A stretch of 64,000 nucleotides of DNA from the NCBI GenBank assembly GCA_001789205.1, contig MFYT01000007.1:1-64000 (forward strand), in the 5' to 3' direction. Of the stretch, positions 16,636 to 25,591 are shown piece after piece (positions within the stretch are counted from its first letter, which is position 1; each line of letters opens with the position of its first letter). The notes under the pieces are model-generated. The model ran no database searches, was not told the origin of the DNA, and saw nothing but the letters and a program-made list of their open reading frames with translations. Made by a program: the position numbers and the translations under genes. This DNA is from Candidatus Raymondbacteria bacterium RIFOXYA2_FULL_49_16 (GTDB taxonomy: Bacteria; Fibrobacterota; OXYB2-FULL-49-7; XYB2-FULL-49-35).

Positions 16636-18024
16636 ATGAACTGGAAAGCAAAATTAATAATTTCGCTCGTTGAAGCAGCAGGTTTCTGTCTGCCGCTTTT
16701 TGCGGGCGGAAACTATAGTCCAACCCCAAGGGAGTTGGAAGCTTTCAGGAACCTCTATACTGGTGTCACGCAATGGCCTGTGTGGAAAATCAGCAACAGC
16801 CGGATTGCATTGGATGGCAAGCTGGACGAGGTTGAATGGCAGCATGCACAGAAGATATATCTCACTGGTGAGAAAATGTGGAACGACAAATTTTACTCGC
16901 ACCCCTTTCTCTGGACTGGCCTCAAAGATTTTATCGCTGTCTGGCGTTTCCTGTACGATGCCCAGTATTTATACATTTCGTGCGAATTTTTCGATAATTT
17001 CCACAGCGAAGGCGATAAAAGCAGCGATGGCGCGCTTGCCACCGAACCCTGGTGGTTCAACGATGCAGTGGAAATCGCCCTGCTTCCCTCGATTCCCGCA
17101 CAAATGGGAAGTACTCCGCTTGCGATAAACTGGGCCCAGCATATGGTGCAGTTCACCAGGAAATTCACTGGTGAAATCGGTCTTGTGGGCAATATTTGGG
17201 GTGCCAGGGTCCCGGCTGAGCCATACGATACTGAAGGCAATTGGCTCACGGTCCCCGAGGGCAGTGATATCATCGCGGGCATTGAAACCCGGGCCCTGCC
17301 GCATCCCGATATCGTGCGTCTTTTCGCATATCCCGGGGCTTGGTGCATGGAAATACGCATTCCCTTTGCCGGCATATTTCCCGAAAAAGGCAATGGGTTC
17401 ATACCGCCTACGGGAAGTGTCTTTAAAATGAATCCTTCCATTTGCGATGATGACAATCTGCTGCGAGCGCCCGATGACAATACTTCTCACCGGATCGACA
17501 TGGACCGGTTTAAAGTCGATTCCCTTGCCTGGTGGGGAGCAATAAATGCCAGCGATACCGCCCTGTTCAATAGCTGGAGAAATCCCGCCTTTTTTCCCAC
17601 ATTTGCCTTTGCTGGTCTGCGCAATGGTACATCTGTTTGGGAAAAAATGCCCGATGAATTAAACCTCTATTGCGGCGCCACCCCGGCCAAATATGAGGAA
17701 ATTATTTTGACCGCTACTTCCGTTGAAGCCGGAAATGGCGCGTTTCCCGCCGCACCAGCGCTGCATGTGTCTCCCAATCCTTTTGCTTCCAGTGCGGCAA
17801 TCACCTTCTCCGTGCCAAAACGCAGCGTAGTCAGTCTCAAGGTATTTGATCTGTCAGGCGCTTTGGTAGGCGATCTTGGCAACGCGACCTATGCGGCGGG
17901 TACGCATACTGTCCTGTGGAACGGTAAAACAATACACAACCTTCAGGCCGCTCCTGCGGTGTATCTGGTCCGTCTGAACACAGGCTTCCAGATACTTATA
18001 AAAAGAATAACAATAGCCCGGTAG
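16636..18024 (+). CDS. secreted CBM9/DOMON-like protein with C-terminal sorting module
   Basis: A 462-residue exported protein. The start is ATG 16636 behind GAGAAG; an in-frame ATG at 16600 lacks a ribosome site and would put charged residues before the signal peptide (about 1-25 from the chosen start). Residues about 50-330 resemble the carbohydrate-binding family 9 / DOMON-like fold: the opening IALDGKLDEVEWQHA is typical, and WWFNDAVEIALLP follows. Residues from about 380 onward (SPNPFASSAAITF, VFDLSGALVGDL, VYLVRLNTG) form the sorting module seen in the secreted genes at the start of the window, here with PNPFAS instead of PNPFNP. It stands alone between inverted repeats and the transporter. 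A sugar-binding surface role is inferred. Confidence 0.75.
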   Translation: MNWKAKLIISLVEAAGFCLPLFAGGNYSPTPRELEAFRNLYTGVTQWPVWKISNSRIALDGKLDEVEWQHAQKIYLTGEKMWNDKFYSHPFLWTGLKDFIAVWRFLYDAQYLYISCEFFDNFHSEGDKSSDGALATEPWWFNDAVEIALLPSIPAQMGSTPLAINWAQHMVQFTRKFTGEIGLVGNIWGARVPAEPYDTEGNWLTVPEGSDIIAGIETRALPHPDIVRLFAYPGAWCMEIRIPFAGIFPEKGNGFIPPTGSVFKMNPSICDDDNLLRAPDDNTSHRIDMDRFKVDSLAWWGAINASDTALFNSWRNPAFFPTFAFAGLRNGTSVWEKMPDELNLYCGATPAKYEEIILTATSVEAGNGAFPAAPALHVSPNPFASSAAITFSVPKRSVVSLKVFDLSGALVGDLGNATYAAGTHTVLWNGKTIHNLQAAPAVYLVRLNTGFQILIKRITIAR

Positions 18025-18185
18025 ACAATTTTTAGCTTCACTCTCTTTTCACAGAAGCGCTGATGGCCCTGCTTAGTGCGCAGGGTCGTCAGTGCATTAT
18101 ACCTGCAGAAATGGTTTTTAACACCGCGTAGTGTAATTTCTGATCCAAAGGAGCAAGTTCATTATATTATATTCAATAGGATATA

Positions 18186-19382
18186 ATGGTACGCAAAATC
18201 CTCTATCTTATCGGCCCCGGCTGCATTACAGCCTCGCTGGTCATTGGTCCAGGATCAGTTACTGTTGCTACAAAGGTCGGGTCGCTTTTTGGCTTTGATC
18301 TTGTCTGGTGGCTGGCGGTGCTTTGGCTTTTCATGGTCACCTTTACGCTTATGAGCGCGCGGATCGGTCTGTTTGCCGGATCCAGCTTTATGACGCTGGC
18401 TGCGCGCAAACTCGGCAGGCCCTTTACCATTGTACTCGGTATTTCCGTATTTCTCATCTGCTGCTCTTTCCAGGCCGGCGATGTCATTGGCGTAAGTTCG
18501 TCCCTTGCCGCGATCACCAATGCGCCCGAGACCTTTTTCAAGGTGGCTTTTCCCTTGCTCTGTCTTACACTCTATTTTTTCTCGCCCAATATCTATACGT
18601 ATATCGAACGGCTCATGCTTGCCATGGTCGTCATCATGCTGGGGTCGTTTCTCACTAATCTTATCATGGCGCGGCCATCACTGACCCTGCTTGCCGCTGG
18701 TTTTGTGCCGAAAATGCCCCATGCCGGACAAATGAGACTCTTTACGGCCATGGCTGCCACGAACTTTGTCGTTGCCGCGGCGCTTTATCAATCCTACTTG
18801 GTCCGTGAAAAAGGATGGAGCAGTGAGGATTATTCCCGTGTCCGCGCTGATACCATCATTGGTATTTCAGTCCTCTTTCTTCTGGTTGGCGTTATTACCG
18901 TCACCTCTGCAACAGTGCTCAAGCCGCGCGGCATCAATGTCCAAACAGCGGCTGATATGGCGTTACAACTCGAACCCCTCCTTGGCGCGTTCAGCAAATA
19001 CCTCTTCTGTTGCGGTCTTTTCGCAGCCTCATTCTCGTCCCTTGCGGTGAACGCGCTCACCGGCGCGACCCTGCTTTCCGACAGTCTGGGAAGGGGAGGG
19101 GACATGAAGTCAGGAAGCGTTAAAATCCTTGCTTCATGTATCATGCTATTCGGGCTTGGCGTGTCGCTTTGCATGGGAGGCGCGCCGGTCAAATCAATCA
19201 TTCTGCTCCAGCGTCTTACTCTACTCACGGTGCCGCTTCTGGCTTTTGCGCTGGTGTACCTTGCAAACACGCGCGAGATTACCGCGCACCGGAAGGCCGG
19301 AATAGCCATGAATTGCATCGCGGGCTTGGCGTGCTGCCTTGTCGTGCACCTTTTTATGAATCTTGTCAAGTCGTTTTTTTAA
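18186..19382 (+). CDS. divergent NRAMP-like membrane transporter
   Basis: A 398-residue protein with about 10-11 membrane helices. The first helix, IGPGCITASLVIGPGSVTVATKVGSLFGF, matches the NRAMP (MntH) family start, where the metal-binding motif is normally DPGN; here residues 21-24 read GPGS. In helix 6 the usual MPH metal-binding triad appears replaced by FVV (around residues 194-196, ATNFVVAAALYQS). With both canonical metal ligands missing, the substrate may not be manganese or iron; NRAMP-related magnesium or aluminium carriers are also divergent here. The stop lies 16 bases before the next start, with the ribosome site between, so the pair is an operon with the creatininase-family hydrolase. 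Confidence 0.8.
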   Translation: MVRKILYLIGPGCITASLVIGPGSVTVATKVGSLFGFDLVWWLAVLWLFMVTFTLMSARIGLFAGSSFMTLAARKLGRPFTIVLGISVFLICCSFQAGDVIGVSSSLAAITNAPETFFKVAFPLLCLTLYFFSPNIYTYIERLMLAMVVIMLGSFLTNLIMARPSLTLLAAGFVPKMPHAGQMRLFTAMAATNFVVAAALYQSYLVREKGWSSEDYSRVRADTIIGISVLFLLVGVITVTSATVLKPRGINVQTAADMALQLEPLLGAFSKYLFCCGLFAASFSSLAVNALTGATLLSDSLGRGGDMKSGSVKILASCIMLFGLGVSLCMGGAPVKSIILLQRLTLLTVPLLAFALVYLANTREITAHRKAGIAMNCIAGLACCLVVHLFMNLVKSFF

Positions 19383-19398
19383 ACAAGGAGTTGTGTAT

Positions 19399-20178
19399 AT
19401 GGGAAAAAAACCGTGGAAATTGGCAGACATAACCCAAAAGGACGTGCTTGGGCTTGGTTCGCCGGCATATGAAGTGGCAATCATTCCCTTTGGCTCAACA
19501 GAACCGCATAATTTCCATCTACCCTATGGGTCTGATCATTATGAGGCTTCGCACATCGCTGACGCACTCTGCGCCCGGGCATGGCAAAAGGGCGCGCGCG
19601 TGGTGCAGCTTCCCACAGTGCCCTATGGCGTGGACTGGAACATGATCGAATTTCCCATGGCCATACACATGAGCCCCAGCACCCATCTGGCCATTTTGCG
19701 CGATATCTTAAAATCGCTCAAGGCGCACAACATCATGAAGGTGATTGTGCTTAATTCCCACGGCGGCAATGAATTCAAAGGACATCTACGCGAACTGCAT
19801 GCTGAAACGGATCAATTCCTTTGTCTCGTGGATTGGTGGAAGTGCTGCCAGGACAAGGCGGAGAAGATTTTTTCCACGCAGGGCGAGCATGCCGGACAGA
19901 TGGAGACCAGCGTATGTCTGCACTTTTTCCCTGAACTGGTGAACATGAAGCACGCGACCAAAGGCAAGACCAGAAAGTCGCGTTTCAAGGAAATTGAGAA
20001 TGGCAGCGTCTGGATGTCGCGCCCCTGGCATCTGCTCACCGAGAATTCGGGCCATGGCGACCCCATGGACTCCAGCGCTGAAAAGGGAAAGCGATATATG
20101 GAGGCGATTACCGAGGAGCTAGGGCAGTTTATCGCGGAGCTCTCGGCAGCGAAGATGGATAAGAAGTTTCCCTATTAA
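19399..20178 (+). CDS. creatininase family metal-dependent amidohydrolase
   Basis: A 259-residue protein of the creatinine amidohydrolase family. The start at 19399 follows AAGGAG; an in-frame ATG at 19363 lies inside the transporter gene. The metal-binding residues appear as E35-x-H37 (FGSTEPHN), D46 (GSDHYEA), the histidine of NSHGGNEF, and a glutamate in GEHAGQMETSV. The family includes creatininase, the deformylase ArfB and the mycofactocin protein MftE, so the substrate cannot be named. Pairing with a transporter suggests uptake and hydrolysis of a small amide or a shared need for a divalent metal; both are inference. Confidence 0.85.
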   Translation: MGKKPWKLADITQKDVLGLGSPAYEVAIIPFGSTEPHNFHLPYGSDHYEASHIADALCARAWQKGARVVQLPTVPYGVDWNMIEFPMAIHMSPSTHLAILRDILKSLKAHNIMKVIVLNSHGGNEFKGHLRELHAETDQFLCLVDWWKCCQDKAEKIFSTQGEHAGQMETSVCLHFFPELVNMKHATKGKTRKSRFKEIENGSVWMSRPWHLLTENSGHGDPMDSSAEKGKRYMEAITEELGQFIAELSAAKMDKKFPY

Positions 20179-20193
20179 AAGACACGGTCTTTT
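20177..20193. terminator. small hairpin between convergent genes
   Basis: AAAAGAC at 20177-20183 and GTCTTTT at 20187-20193 form a seven-pair stem with a three-base loop. It overlaps the creatininase stop codon and has A and T runs on its sides, so it could end transcription from both directions. The stem is weak. Confidence 0.35.
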
Positions 20194-20239
20194 ATAACCT
20201 CTTTATCGAATGAGTATAGCTTGTATTTTTCTTATATAA

Positions 20240-20785
20240 TTATTTCAAAATCTTGATGATTTCCCGGAAGGCCGCGTGTTCGGCTGTTTTTAAAAGTTCA
20301 AACACGGCCATTTCAGTGCTGGAGATAATGGCGCCTTCTGCCTTCATTCTATCCAGGGCAATCTGTTTGTTCTGGGGCAGTCGTGATGATACGGCATCTG
20401 CCAGCACATGCACCTCATACTTCTGACGCAGCAAATCGGAAACTGTCTGGTATACGCATACATGGGCCTCAATGCCCGCGACCAGGACTTGTTTGCGGTG
20501 ATATGACCTTAAAACCCCAATAAAGGCTTCGCATCCATAACAACTGAAACTCATTTTAGGGATAGGGTCTGCTGTTGGCAGCAATTGAGCTATTTCAGGG
20601 ATTGTCTGGCCCAGGCCTGTGGGATTTTGCTCTGCCAGAAGCACAGGGACTTTCAGGATAGCAGCGCACTTCACCAGGCGTTGTATGTTGGCGTGCATGG
20701 TCTCCTTATCATGTACCAGATGGGCCAGCTTGCCCTGTACATCGATAATTACCAGCGCGGAATTGTTTGGTTCCAATCCAGGCAT
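20240..20785 (-). CDS. isochorismatase family cysteine hydrolase
   Basis: A 181-residue protein of the isochorismatase-like fold (nicotinamidase, YcaC and relatives). The catalytic triad is visible: D15 in ALVIIDVQ, K77 in PKMSFSCYG, and nucleophile C110 in GIEAHVCVYQT. The family cleaves amides or vinyl ethers of small molecules; the natural substrate of YcaC-like members is unknown. It runs convergently to the creatininase gene. The next minus-strand gene upstream ends 56 bases before it, so it may be read from the same transcript. Confidence 0.88.
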   Translation of the reverse strand: MPGLEPNNSALVIIDVQGKLAHLVHDKETMHANIQRLVKCAAILKVPVLLAEQNPTGLGQTIPEIAQLLPTADPIPKMSFSCYGCEAFIGVLRSYHRKQVLVAGIEAHVCVYQTVSDLLRQKYEVHVLADAVSSRLPQNKQIALDRMKAEGAIISSTEMAVFELLKTAEHAAFREIIKILK

Positions 20786-20841
20786 ATGTTTTCCTCGTTG
20801 CCGCTAAAGGCGGTCCTCATGACAAATGTGGGCCTGTTCAA

Positions 20842-21477
20842 CTAGAACAGCAGCCCTCCTGAAATCGCTACCTTGGAAACGGTCTCACTTTCAATGTTAT
20901 GGTAGCTAAAATTAAAATTAAGCAGGATTCGTGTTCCGGTGAACGGAATGGCATAGCCTGCCCCTGCAAGAAAACCGAAGCCAGCGTCGCTGCTGGAGGC
21001 GTTGCCAAAAGTAGTTTGGACCACCATCCTTGCCAGACCAAGGTCGCCGCGGAGGAAAAACCCGTCGCCGATATTGCGGCTGACGAAGTGCATGACACTG
21101 GCCCCGTAAATGTATTGGTTGATTTGGACCCATATGCCTCCTTCAGACACACGGTCGCCAGCGCCGTTTATAATGAACCCTATGGCGGTCCGGTGCTGGT
21201 TGACGGGGAAGTAAAATCCAAGAAAATCAAATTCAACGCATGTACGGCTTACTCCGGGAATATTTTCAATAGTGTTCATCAGTTCCTGCAAATTCTTTGG
21301 ATAGGTAATACCAGTCCATCCCAGGCCCCAATAGGTGTACCAGGACTCGTTTTTTGTCCGCAGATTGGTTTCGGCAACAAATTCATTATCACCCGGACTA
21401 GCAAGTGTTTCCTCTTGGGCAATCGGGTAAGACAGAGCTGCAAACCCAATGATCAGCACTGTCAGGAGGATTTTCAT
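20842..21477 (-). CDS. small secreted outer-membrane-barrel-like protein
   Basis: A 211-residue protein starting at ATG 21477 with a signal peptide (about 1-20, ending YPIAQ). The rest is rich in alternating hydrophobic and aromatic strands and Gly turns (GLGWTGITY, GFFLRGDLGLARMVV, AGFGFLAGAGYAIPF, FNFSYHNIE) and ends in GGLLF. A terminal aromatic residue after beta strands is typical of outer-membrane barrels inserted by BAM. In-frame ATGs further upstream (to 21693) would add a charged non-signal extension and are rejected. An AAGGGG ribosome site precedes the ATG. Function unknown. Confidence 0.65.
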   Translation of the reverse strand: MKILLTVLIIGFAALSYPIAQEETLASPGDNEFVAETNLRTKNESWYTYWGLGWTGITYPKNLQELMNTIENIPGVSRTCVEFDFLGFYFPVNQHRTAIGFIINGAGDRVSEGGIWVQINQYIYGASVMHFVSRNIGDGFFLRGDLGLARMVVQTTFGNASSSDAGFGFLAGAGYAIPFTGTRILLNFNFSYHNIESETVSKVAISGGLLF

Positions 21478-21562
21478 TCGGAACCCCTTTGGTTTTTGTG
21501 GTGTGGCCATTGCGCTATTCAGTACCTTTATACATGCTGCGCCAGCGTTACTTTTAAGTAAG

Positions 21563-21590
21563 ATTATATTTCCGTCAAAGAAAAAGCAAA
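21563..21590 (-). promoter_or_regulatory. candidate promoter of the barrel-like protein gene
   Basis: On the minus strand a perfect TATAAT (21563-21568) is preceded after 16 bases by TTTGCT (21585-21590). The start site would be near 21556, giving a leader of about 80 bases. The -35 match is weak. The rest of the 294-base gap up to the topoisomerase gene holds no other recognisable feature. Confidence 0.4.
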
Positions 21591-21771
21591 CTTTTTGTTT
21601 CAGTTTAACATCGGCCAAAAAATTCCGTTTTCTCATGCGCCTGCGTCTCTGGAAAATGGTCATTTTTTTGCCTAGGCCCGAGATTCGCGCCAACTGCCTA
21701 ATATTGTTTTCTGCTTAACTAATATTTAAAGCAGGAAAAATTTGTGTTAAAAAAGACAGAAGAAATATTTG

Positions 21772-22920
21772 CTACGGCAGAAATGTCTTAGAGTGCTTCA
21801 GCTTGTACGGCAGGTATTCGTCCATCACATAGTTGAGCGTATGGGCCGCAAAGGCCTGTTGCTCGGCGCGTACGCCCATTTCAATCAACTGATTAATGGC
21901 TTTTTGCCATTCTTTGTGGTGTTTGAAGAAGGGATCATTTTTCAGCGCATCCTTTGCCCGCTTAATGTCCACTTCCTGCAATGGATGCGTGGGAAGCTTA
22001 AAATCTTTGATGTCCTGTGGCGTAACCCCTAGGTATTGCGCATGGGGTACGCAAAAGAACCTGTTGATGTGCGCCGCGTTTCCCGAACCAACCTTGAGAG
22101 TACGGTATATATTGGAAAAACCGTAGGGGTCGCAGTCAACAAACGCGTAGACCGGGAGTTTGCATTGTTCTGACAGTCTGCGGACAAACCGCCGGGTTGC
22201 CCGGGTGGGTACGCCGCCCAGCGAAACCAGGATGCAGTTGGCTTTTGCCCAGTATTTATGGCTTTGGAGCCGCTGAAAAATACCGCCAGTCTCAATCGCC
22301 AGGACGAATTTCGCCTTGGTCTCGAATTTCAAGTGTTCATTCAGGCTGGGAATGGAGTAGGCGCCCGATCCAAAGCGTGTACAATCGATTTTCTCGATTT
22401 TCCCGCTTTCAAGGTCTTTGTCGTATACGATGAGCTTGCCCGCAACCGCACCGCCATGCTCTTCCGGAATAAATCTGAGTTGTTCGCGTGATACTTCGTA
22501 TATAGAGAACATGGCCTCAATATCATCCATGACCGTGTCCGACTCTTCCTGCTCGTCAAATCGCGCCTCTTCCCAGTTTTTTGACTGGTAATACGCGTCC
22601 CTCTTTGTGGCAAAGTCATTTGTTTCAATAAGGCCTTTTGAGAGCGACATCATGCGCAGGGTCTGGGCAAAGGGTTTTACCGTGCTTACCGAAAGCGTGC
22701 GTGATTTTTTTTGGTTCAGGATCTTAAAAAAGCCCTCGGCAGCGTCGTATCTTACATTGGAAAGCGCGCGCAGGGGGAAATAGAGCGAGGGCGTGGTTTT
22801 TTTCAAGATTTTACCATGGATATCTGACGCGGTTTTTTTAATATATCCGACAATTTGTTTGTCGTTGATCTCGGGTCTGATGTCCAATGTTATCTTACGT
22901 TCCTGCTTTTTTGGACTCAT
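21772..22920 (-). CDS. top6A: DNA topoisomerase VI subunit A (Spo11-like), bacterial
   Basis: A 382-residue DNA-cleaving subunit of a type IIB topoisomerase. The N-terminal winged-helix (CAP) part has the catalytic tyrosine in TKRDAYYQ (Y110/Y111), which links covalently to DNA. The C-terminal Toprim fold has E210 (LAIETGG) and the metal-binding pair D262-x-D264 in VDCDPYGF. Length matches archaeal relatives. Its start overlaps the end of subunit B by 4 bases, so the heterotetramer subunits are co-translated. Topoisomerase VI is typical of archaea and plants and rare in bacteria, so this is a lineage trait or a transferred operon. No gyrase or Topo IV gene lies in the window. Confidence 0.93.
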   Translation of the reverse strand: MSPKKQERKITLDIRPEINDKQIVGYIKKTASDIHGKILKKTTPSLYFPLRALSNVRYDAAEGFFKILNQKKSRTLSVSTVKPFAQTLRMMSLSKGLIETNDFATKRDAYYQSKNWEEARFDEQEESDTVMDDIEAMFSIYEVSREQLRFIPEEHGGAVAGKLIVYDKDLESGKIEKIDCTRFGSGAYSIPSLNEHLKFETKAKFVLAIETGGIFQRLQSHKYWAKANCILVSLGGVPTRATRRFVRRLSEQCKLPVYAFVDCDPYGFSNIYRTLKVGSGNAAHINRFFCVPHAQYLGVTPQDIKDFKLPTHPLQEVDIKRAKDALKNDPFFKHHKEWQKAINQLIEMGVRAEQQAFAAHTLNYVMDEYLPYKLKHSKTFLP

Positions 22921-24503
22921 ATGGCCCTCTTTTTCTCAAGCACTTCGGTGAGGGTGGTTACAGCCCGTTTCACCTCTTTTTCATTCAGGCCAAGGATGTC
23001 CTTGAGCGCAATACCGATCTGAGGGATATAGGTCTGGATGTAATTTATTTTTTGGAGCGCATCGGCCACTCGCCGTTTGTGGCTTATGTGGGCGGAAATT
23101 TTTCTGCCGCACTCCTGGAGAGCCAGGCGCATCTCCTTGATGACCTCATCATAGCTGGCAATAGCTTCTTTGCTCTCCGAAGTGAAAGGCACCCAAACCG
23201 ACGCCATATGCACCATGATAACCAGGGGACCGGAAGGCAGGGCGCCTCGCGCCTGATCGAGACCGTAGTTTTTCCAGTCAATGCCCTGCACAGTTTTGAA
23301 AATGGCGCAGGCAGACTGCTGGTAGAGGAGGGGAACGCGGTTGGCAAACCTGAATACCTGGGCAAGCTCGTCACCCGGCAGTTTTCCCCCATAGGCAATC
23401 CCCGCCTCTATCTGGAATGGGTTGCCGCGGTATACGGAAGGCGGTCTGGTCGTTGCCACGAATATCTCAGCTTCAACTTGCTGTTTGAGTCCGCTGACAA
23501 TAAGATCCTCGCCAATGGGCGAAATGCAGTCAGTGGGTGGGTTCATTATTTTTACTTTTTGTATGGCCCTGAATAAATTGTCAGCCTCTTTGAGTGCAAT
23601 GGCCTTGGGCGATGCGTTGGGATTCAGGTTCGCGGCAGCGCATATTTCCCCTGCTACCTTTGAGCTTACACGCGAAAAGTCTGACTGTAACGCGCCTTTG
23701 AGCGCGCGTGAGTTGGTGGTTTTGAGCATCTTCATGAGCATACCCAATTCAACGCCATATGGATGCGGCTTGATCTCCTTTGGCGGAAGCGGCAGCTGTT
23801 TTACACTCCGGATATATTCTGCCTTTTCCTCCCCGGTAAGCAGTTGGAGAGTATAGGTGATGGAAACGTGCGGGTTGGCAATGGCTGTCTGGCGGACATA
23901 TTCGTCAACCGATGAACGGCCCTTTTGGTATCTTCCTTCCAACTCGATTTCAACCAGAGTGCCGTGGTCTTTTGGCCAGTCCATCTCAATATCACGCAGA
24001 ATTTCTGGTTTGTTTTGGGTTGTATTCAGATGCAGATGGTAATGGTGCGCGGGTTTGCCTTTGCCTATTTTCGAGGTTATCTTAATTGGCTGGCCTGTTG
24101 TAAGCTGCCCGTACATGCCGGCCGCTGAAATACCAATGCCCTGTTGGCCCCGTGACATCTTCATTGAATGGAATTTTGAACCGTAGAGCAGTTTGGCAAA
24201 GATATTGGGTATCTGGTTTTTAACAATGCCAGGACCGTTGTCTTCCACAGACATTGAAAAGCGATCTTCGCTCAATTCTTTGAGGGTAACCGTGAGATCA
24301 GGTAGAATGCCAGCTTCTTCGCATGCGTCGAGGGAATTGTCCACGGCCTCTTTGACAGCGGTCAGAAGCGCGCGGCGCGGGTTGTCGAATCCGAGTAAAT
24401 GCCTGTTTTTGGAGAAAAATTCAGAAACAGAGATGGTCCTCTGTTTCTCCGCCATTTGTTCCGCGTCAGCGTAGACGTTTTTCTGTTTCTTAGGCACCGG
24501 CAT
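22917..24503 (-). CDS. top6B: DNA topoisomerase VI subunit B, bacterial
   Basis: A 528-residue ATPase subunit of topoisomerase VI. The GHKL nucleotide site is complete: E52 and N56 in [11 protein letters not shown]88 in EDNGPGI, and the lid [12 protein letters not shown] at 119-130. An H2TH-type segment and the transducer domain follow, the latter with the switch lysine probably in the region before QTYIPQIG. The order B then A, with a 4-base overlap, is the usual arrangement. It overlaps the reading frame upstream (the C-terminal part of the coiled-coil gene) by 14 bases, so three genes share one transcript. Length is close to the archaeal B subunit. Confidence 0.93.
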   Translation of the reverse strand: MPVPKKQKNVYADAEQMAEKQRTISVSEFFSKNRHLLGFDNPRRALLTAVKEAVDNSLDACEEAGILPDLTVTLKELSEDRFSMSVEDNGPGIVKNQIPNIFAKLLYGSKFHSMKMSRGQQGIGISAAGMYGQLTTGQPIKITSKIGKGKPAHHYHLHLNTTQNKPEILRDIEMDWPKDHGTLVEIELEGRYQKGRSSVDEYVRQTAIANPHVSITYTLQLLTGEEKAEYIRSVKQLPLPPKEIKPHPYGVELGMLMKMLKTTNSRALKGALQSDFSRVSSKVAGEICAAANLNPNASPKAIALKEADNLFRAIQKVKIMNPPTDCISPIGEDLIVSGLKQQVEAEIFVATTRPPSVYRGNPFQIEAGIAYGGKLPGDELAQVFRFANRVPLLYQQSACAIFKTVQGIDWKNYGLDQARGALPSGPLVIMVHMASVWVPFTSESKEAIASYDEVIKEMRLALQECGRKISAHISHKRRVADALQKINYIQTYIPQIGIALKDILGLNEKEVKRAVTTLTEVLEKKRAI

Positions 24504-24750
24504 CTGATACTTTGGCGCTCAAATTGGCGAGTTGTTCCGCCAGCATCTTTTCGTAGTTTTGTCCCAGCACTTCCACTTTTTTCATGTAGCGAGTGCAGAA
24601 AGTTGCCACGTTGGTCAGCGCTTTGGCGTTCAGGTCGTCGATGAGCTCTTTCAGTGAGTTGATGTTGAGTATTTCGTTTGTTGAAACTTCGAAATAGATG
24701 TTGGGACGGCTGGTAATGCGGTTCTGGATGTCGGACGCCATGAGAACCAT
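24490..24750 (-). CDS. C-terminal part of a frameshifted coiled-coil protein of the topoisomerase VI operon
   Basis: An 86-residue frame read from an internal ATG at 24750. The same frame is open and protein-like well upstream of that ATG (NGRYLVDQLIKGIDLF then KTDESNESIIAD), back to about 24843, and has no ribosome site of its own. One extra base in the T-run at 24844-24846 (A-run on the coding strand) would join it to the preceding gene. It is therefore most likely the C-terminus of that protein (about 120 residues), separated by a one-base deletion or sequencing error. It is helical and ends in SAKVSDAGA, overlapping the start of subunit B by 14 bases. No known domain recognised. Confidence 0.6.
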   Translation of the reverse strand: MVLMASDIQNRITSRPNIYFEVSTNEILNINSLKELIDDLNAKALTNVATFCTRYMKKVEVLGQNYEKMLAEQLANLSAKVSDAGA

Positions 24751-24806
24751 GTCAGCGATGATGGATTCATTGCTTTCGTCTGTTTTGAACAGATCGATAC
24801 CTTTAA

Positions 24807-25505
24807 TTAGCTGGTCGACCAGATATCTGCCGTTAAAGACATATTTCCGGGCGTTTCTTCGGCGGGCGCTTGCACTGTTTCCTGTTTGGACAGCGTCTCA
24901 ATTGGCGTCTGGTTGGGTGACGCCGCTGAAACTACCTGAGCTGTTGCGACCTCGTCCTTCAGGATAATGACTGTGTAGAGGCTGTCGATGACCTCTTTCT
25001 CGTTGGTTGAAAGCTTCTGGAACAAGGTCTCGCTTTTTTCCTTGACCTCTTTTTCCTTAAGCCTGAGCTTTTCCTGCTTTGCCCTGAGAAAATCGATCTC
25101 CTGGGTGCATTCTTCCAGTTCCTGTATTATTTGGGCGAGGTCTTTCTGCCATTTCCTTTTTTCGTCAATAAGCTTCACGGATTCCTTGCCGATGGATTTG
25201 AGGCGCTCCTCTTTTTCGCGCACGTTGTCTATTTTTTTCTGGTAGTAGTCAATGAGCATGTCGATGGTTTTCGCGTCTTCCTCGCGTCCGCTTTTTTTCA
25301 GCAGCCACAGTTCCTCAAGCGCCCGCTTGCTGTTCTCTTTCTCACGCTCAATCATGCGCCCGGAAATATCGAACATGTTTTCCTGGCCGCGTTCTGTCTC
25401 GGCTTTTTTCAGGGCGTCAAAAATGCGGTTGTTGCCTGCCACGGGAGAAGCCGGCCCATTTATGGTGATTGGAGAGGGAACCCACCTTTTTTCATTTTCT
25501 TCCAT
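24807..25505 (-). CDS. coiled-coil protein heading the topoisomerase VI operon, apparently frameshifted at its 3' end
   Basis: A 232-residue frame starting at ATG 25505 behind AGGGG; an in-frame GTG at 25538 would lie on top of the transcription start and is rejected. The first 30 residues are Pro-rich and disordered. Residues about 45-185 form a long coiled coil rich in Glu and Lys (REKENSKRALEELWLLKK, then KEERLKSIGKESVKLIDEK). The frame ends with MSLTADIWSTS, which looks like out-of-frame translation: in the -1 frame the same DNA reads KYVFNGRYLVDQLIKG. The intact protein would have about 340 residues. Role unknown; by position a partner of the topoisomerase or a chromosome-associated protein. 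Confidence 0.7.
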   Translation of the reverse strand: MEENEKRWVPSPITINGPASPVAGNNRIFDALKKAETERGQENMFDISGRMIEREKENSKRALEELWLLKKSGREEDAKTIDMLIDYYQKKIDNVREKEERLKSIGKESVKLIDEKRKWQKDLAQIIQELEECTQEIDFLRAKQEKLRLKEKEVKEKSETLFQKLSTNEKEVIDSLYTVIILKDEVATAQVVSAASPNQTPIETLSKQETVQAPAEETPGNMSLTADIWSTS

Positions 25506-25541
25506 AACAAACCCCTGTCTATGGTTGAATGCCTTCACTAT

Positions 25542-25570
25542 AATATAAATTTGCAGAGGGGAATTGTAAA
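25542..25570 (-). promoter_or_regulatory. promoter of the topoisomerase VI operon
   Basis: On the minus strand TTTACA (25565-25570) and TATATT (25542-25547) are separated by exactly 17 bases. Both resemble the sigma-70 consensus, with one or two mismatches each. Transcription would start near 25535, about 30 bases before the coiled-coil gene's ATG at 25505. Confidence 0.6.
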
Positions 25571-25591
25571 ACGAAAAATATTTTAGAGCGT

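Noticed and set aside
18067-18085. CCCTGC/GCAGGG inverted repeat between the CBM9-like gene and the transporter
   Set aside because: Short stem with no T-run; too weak to call a terminator.
20899-21561. Plus-strand open frame of 220 codons opposite the barrel-like protein
   Set aside because: The minus-strand frame has a signal peptide and beta-strand pattern; the plus-strand frame is Cys/Pro/Lys-rich with no domain.
22887-23576. Plus-strand frame of 229 codons inside the topoisomerase VI B gene
   Set aside because: Antisense to a clearly conserved protein; composition-driven open frame.
24750-24841. Treating the 86-residue frame before topoisomerase VI B as an independent gene
   Set aside because: The frame is protein-like well upstream of its first ATG and has no ribosome site; frameshifted continuation of the coiled-coil gene is the better explanation.
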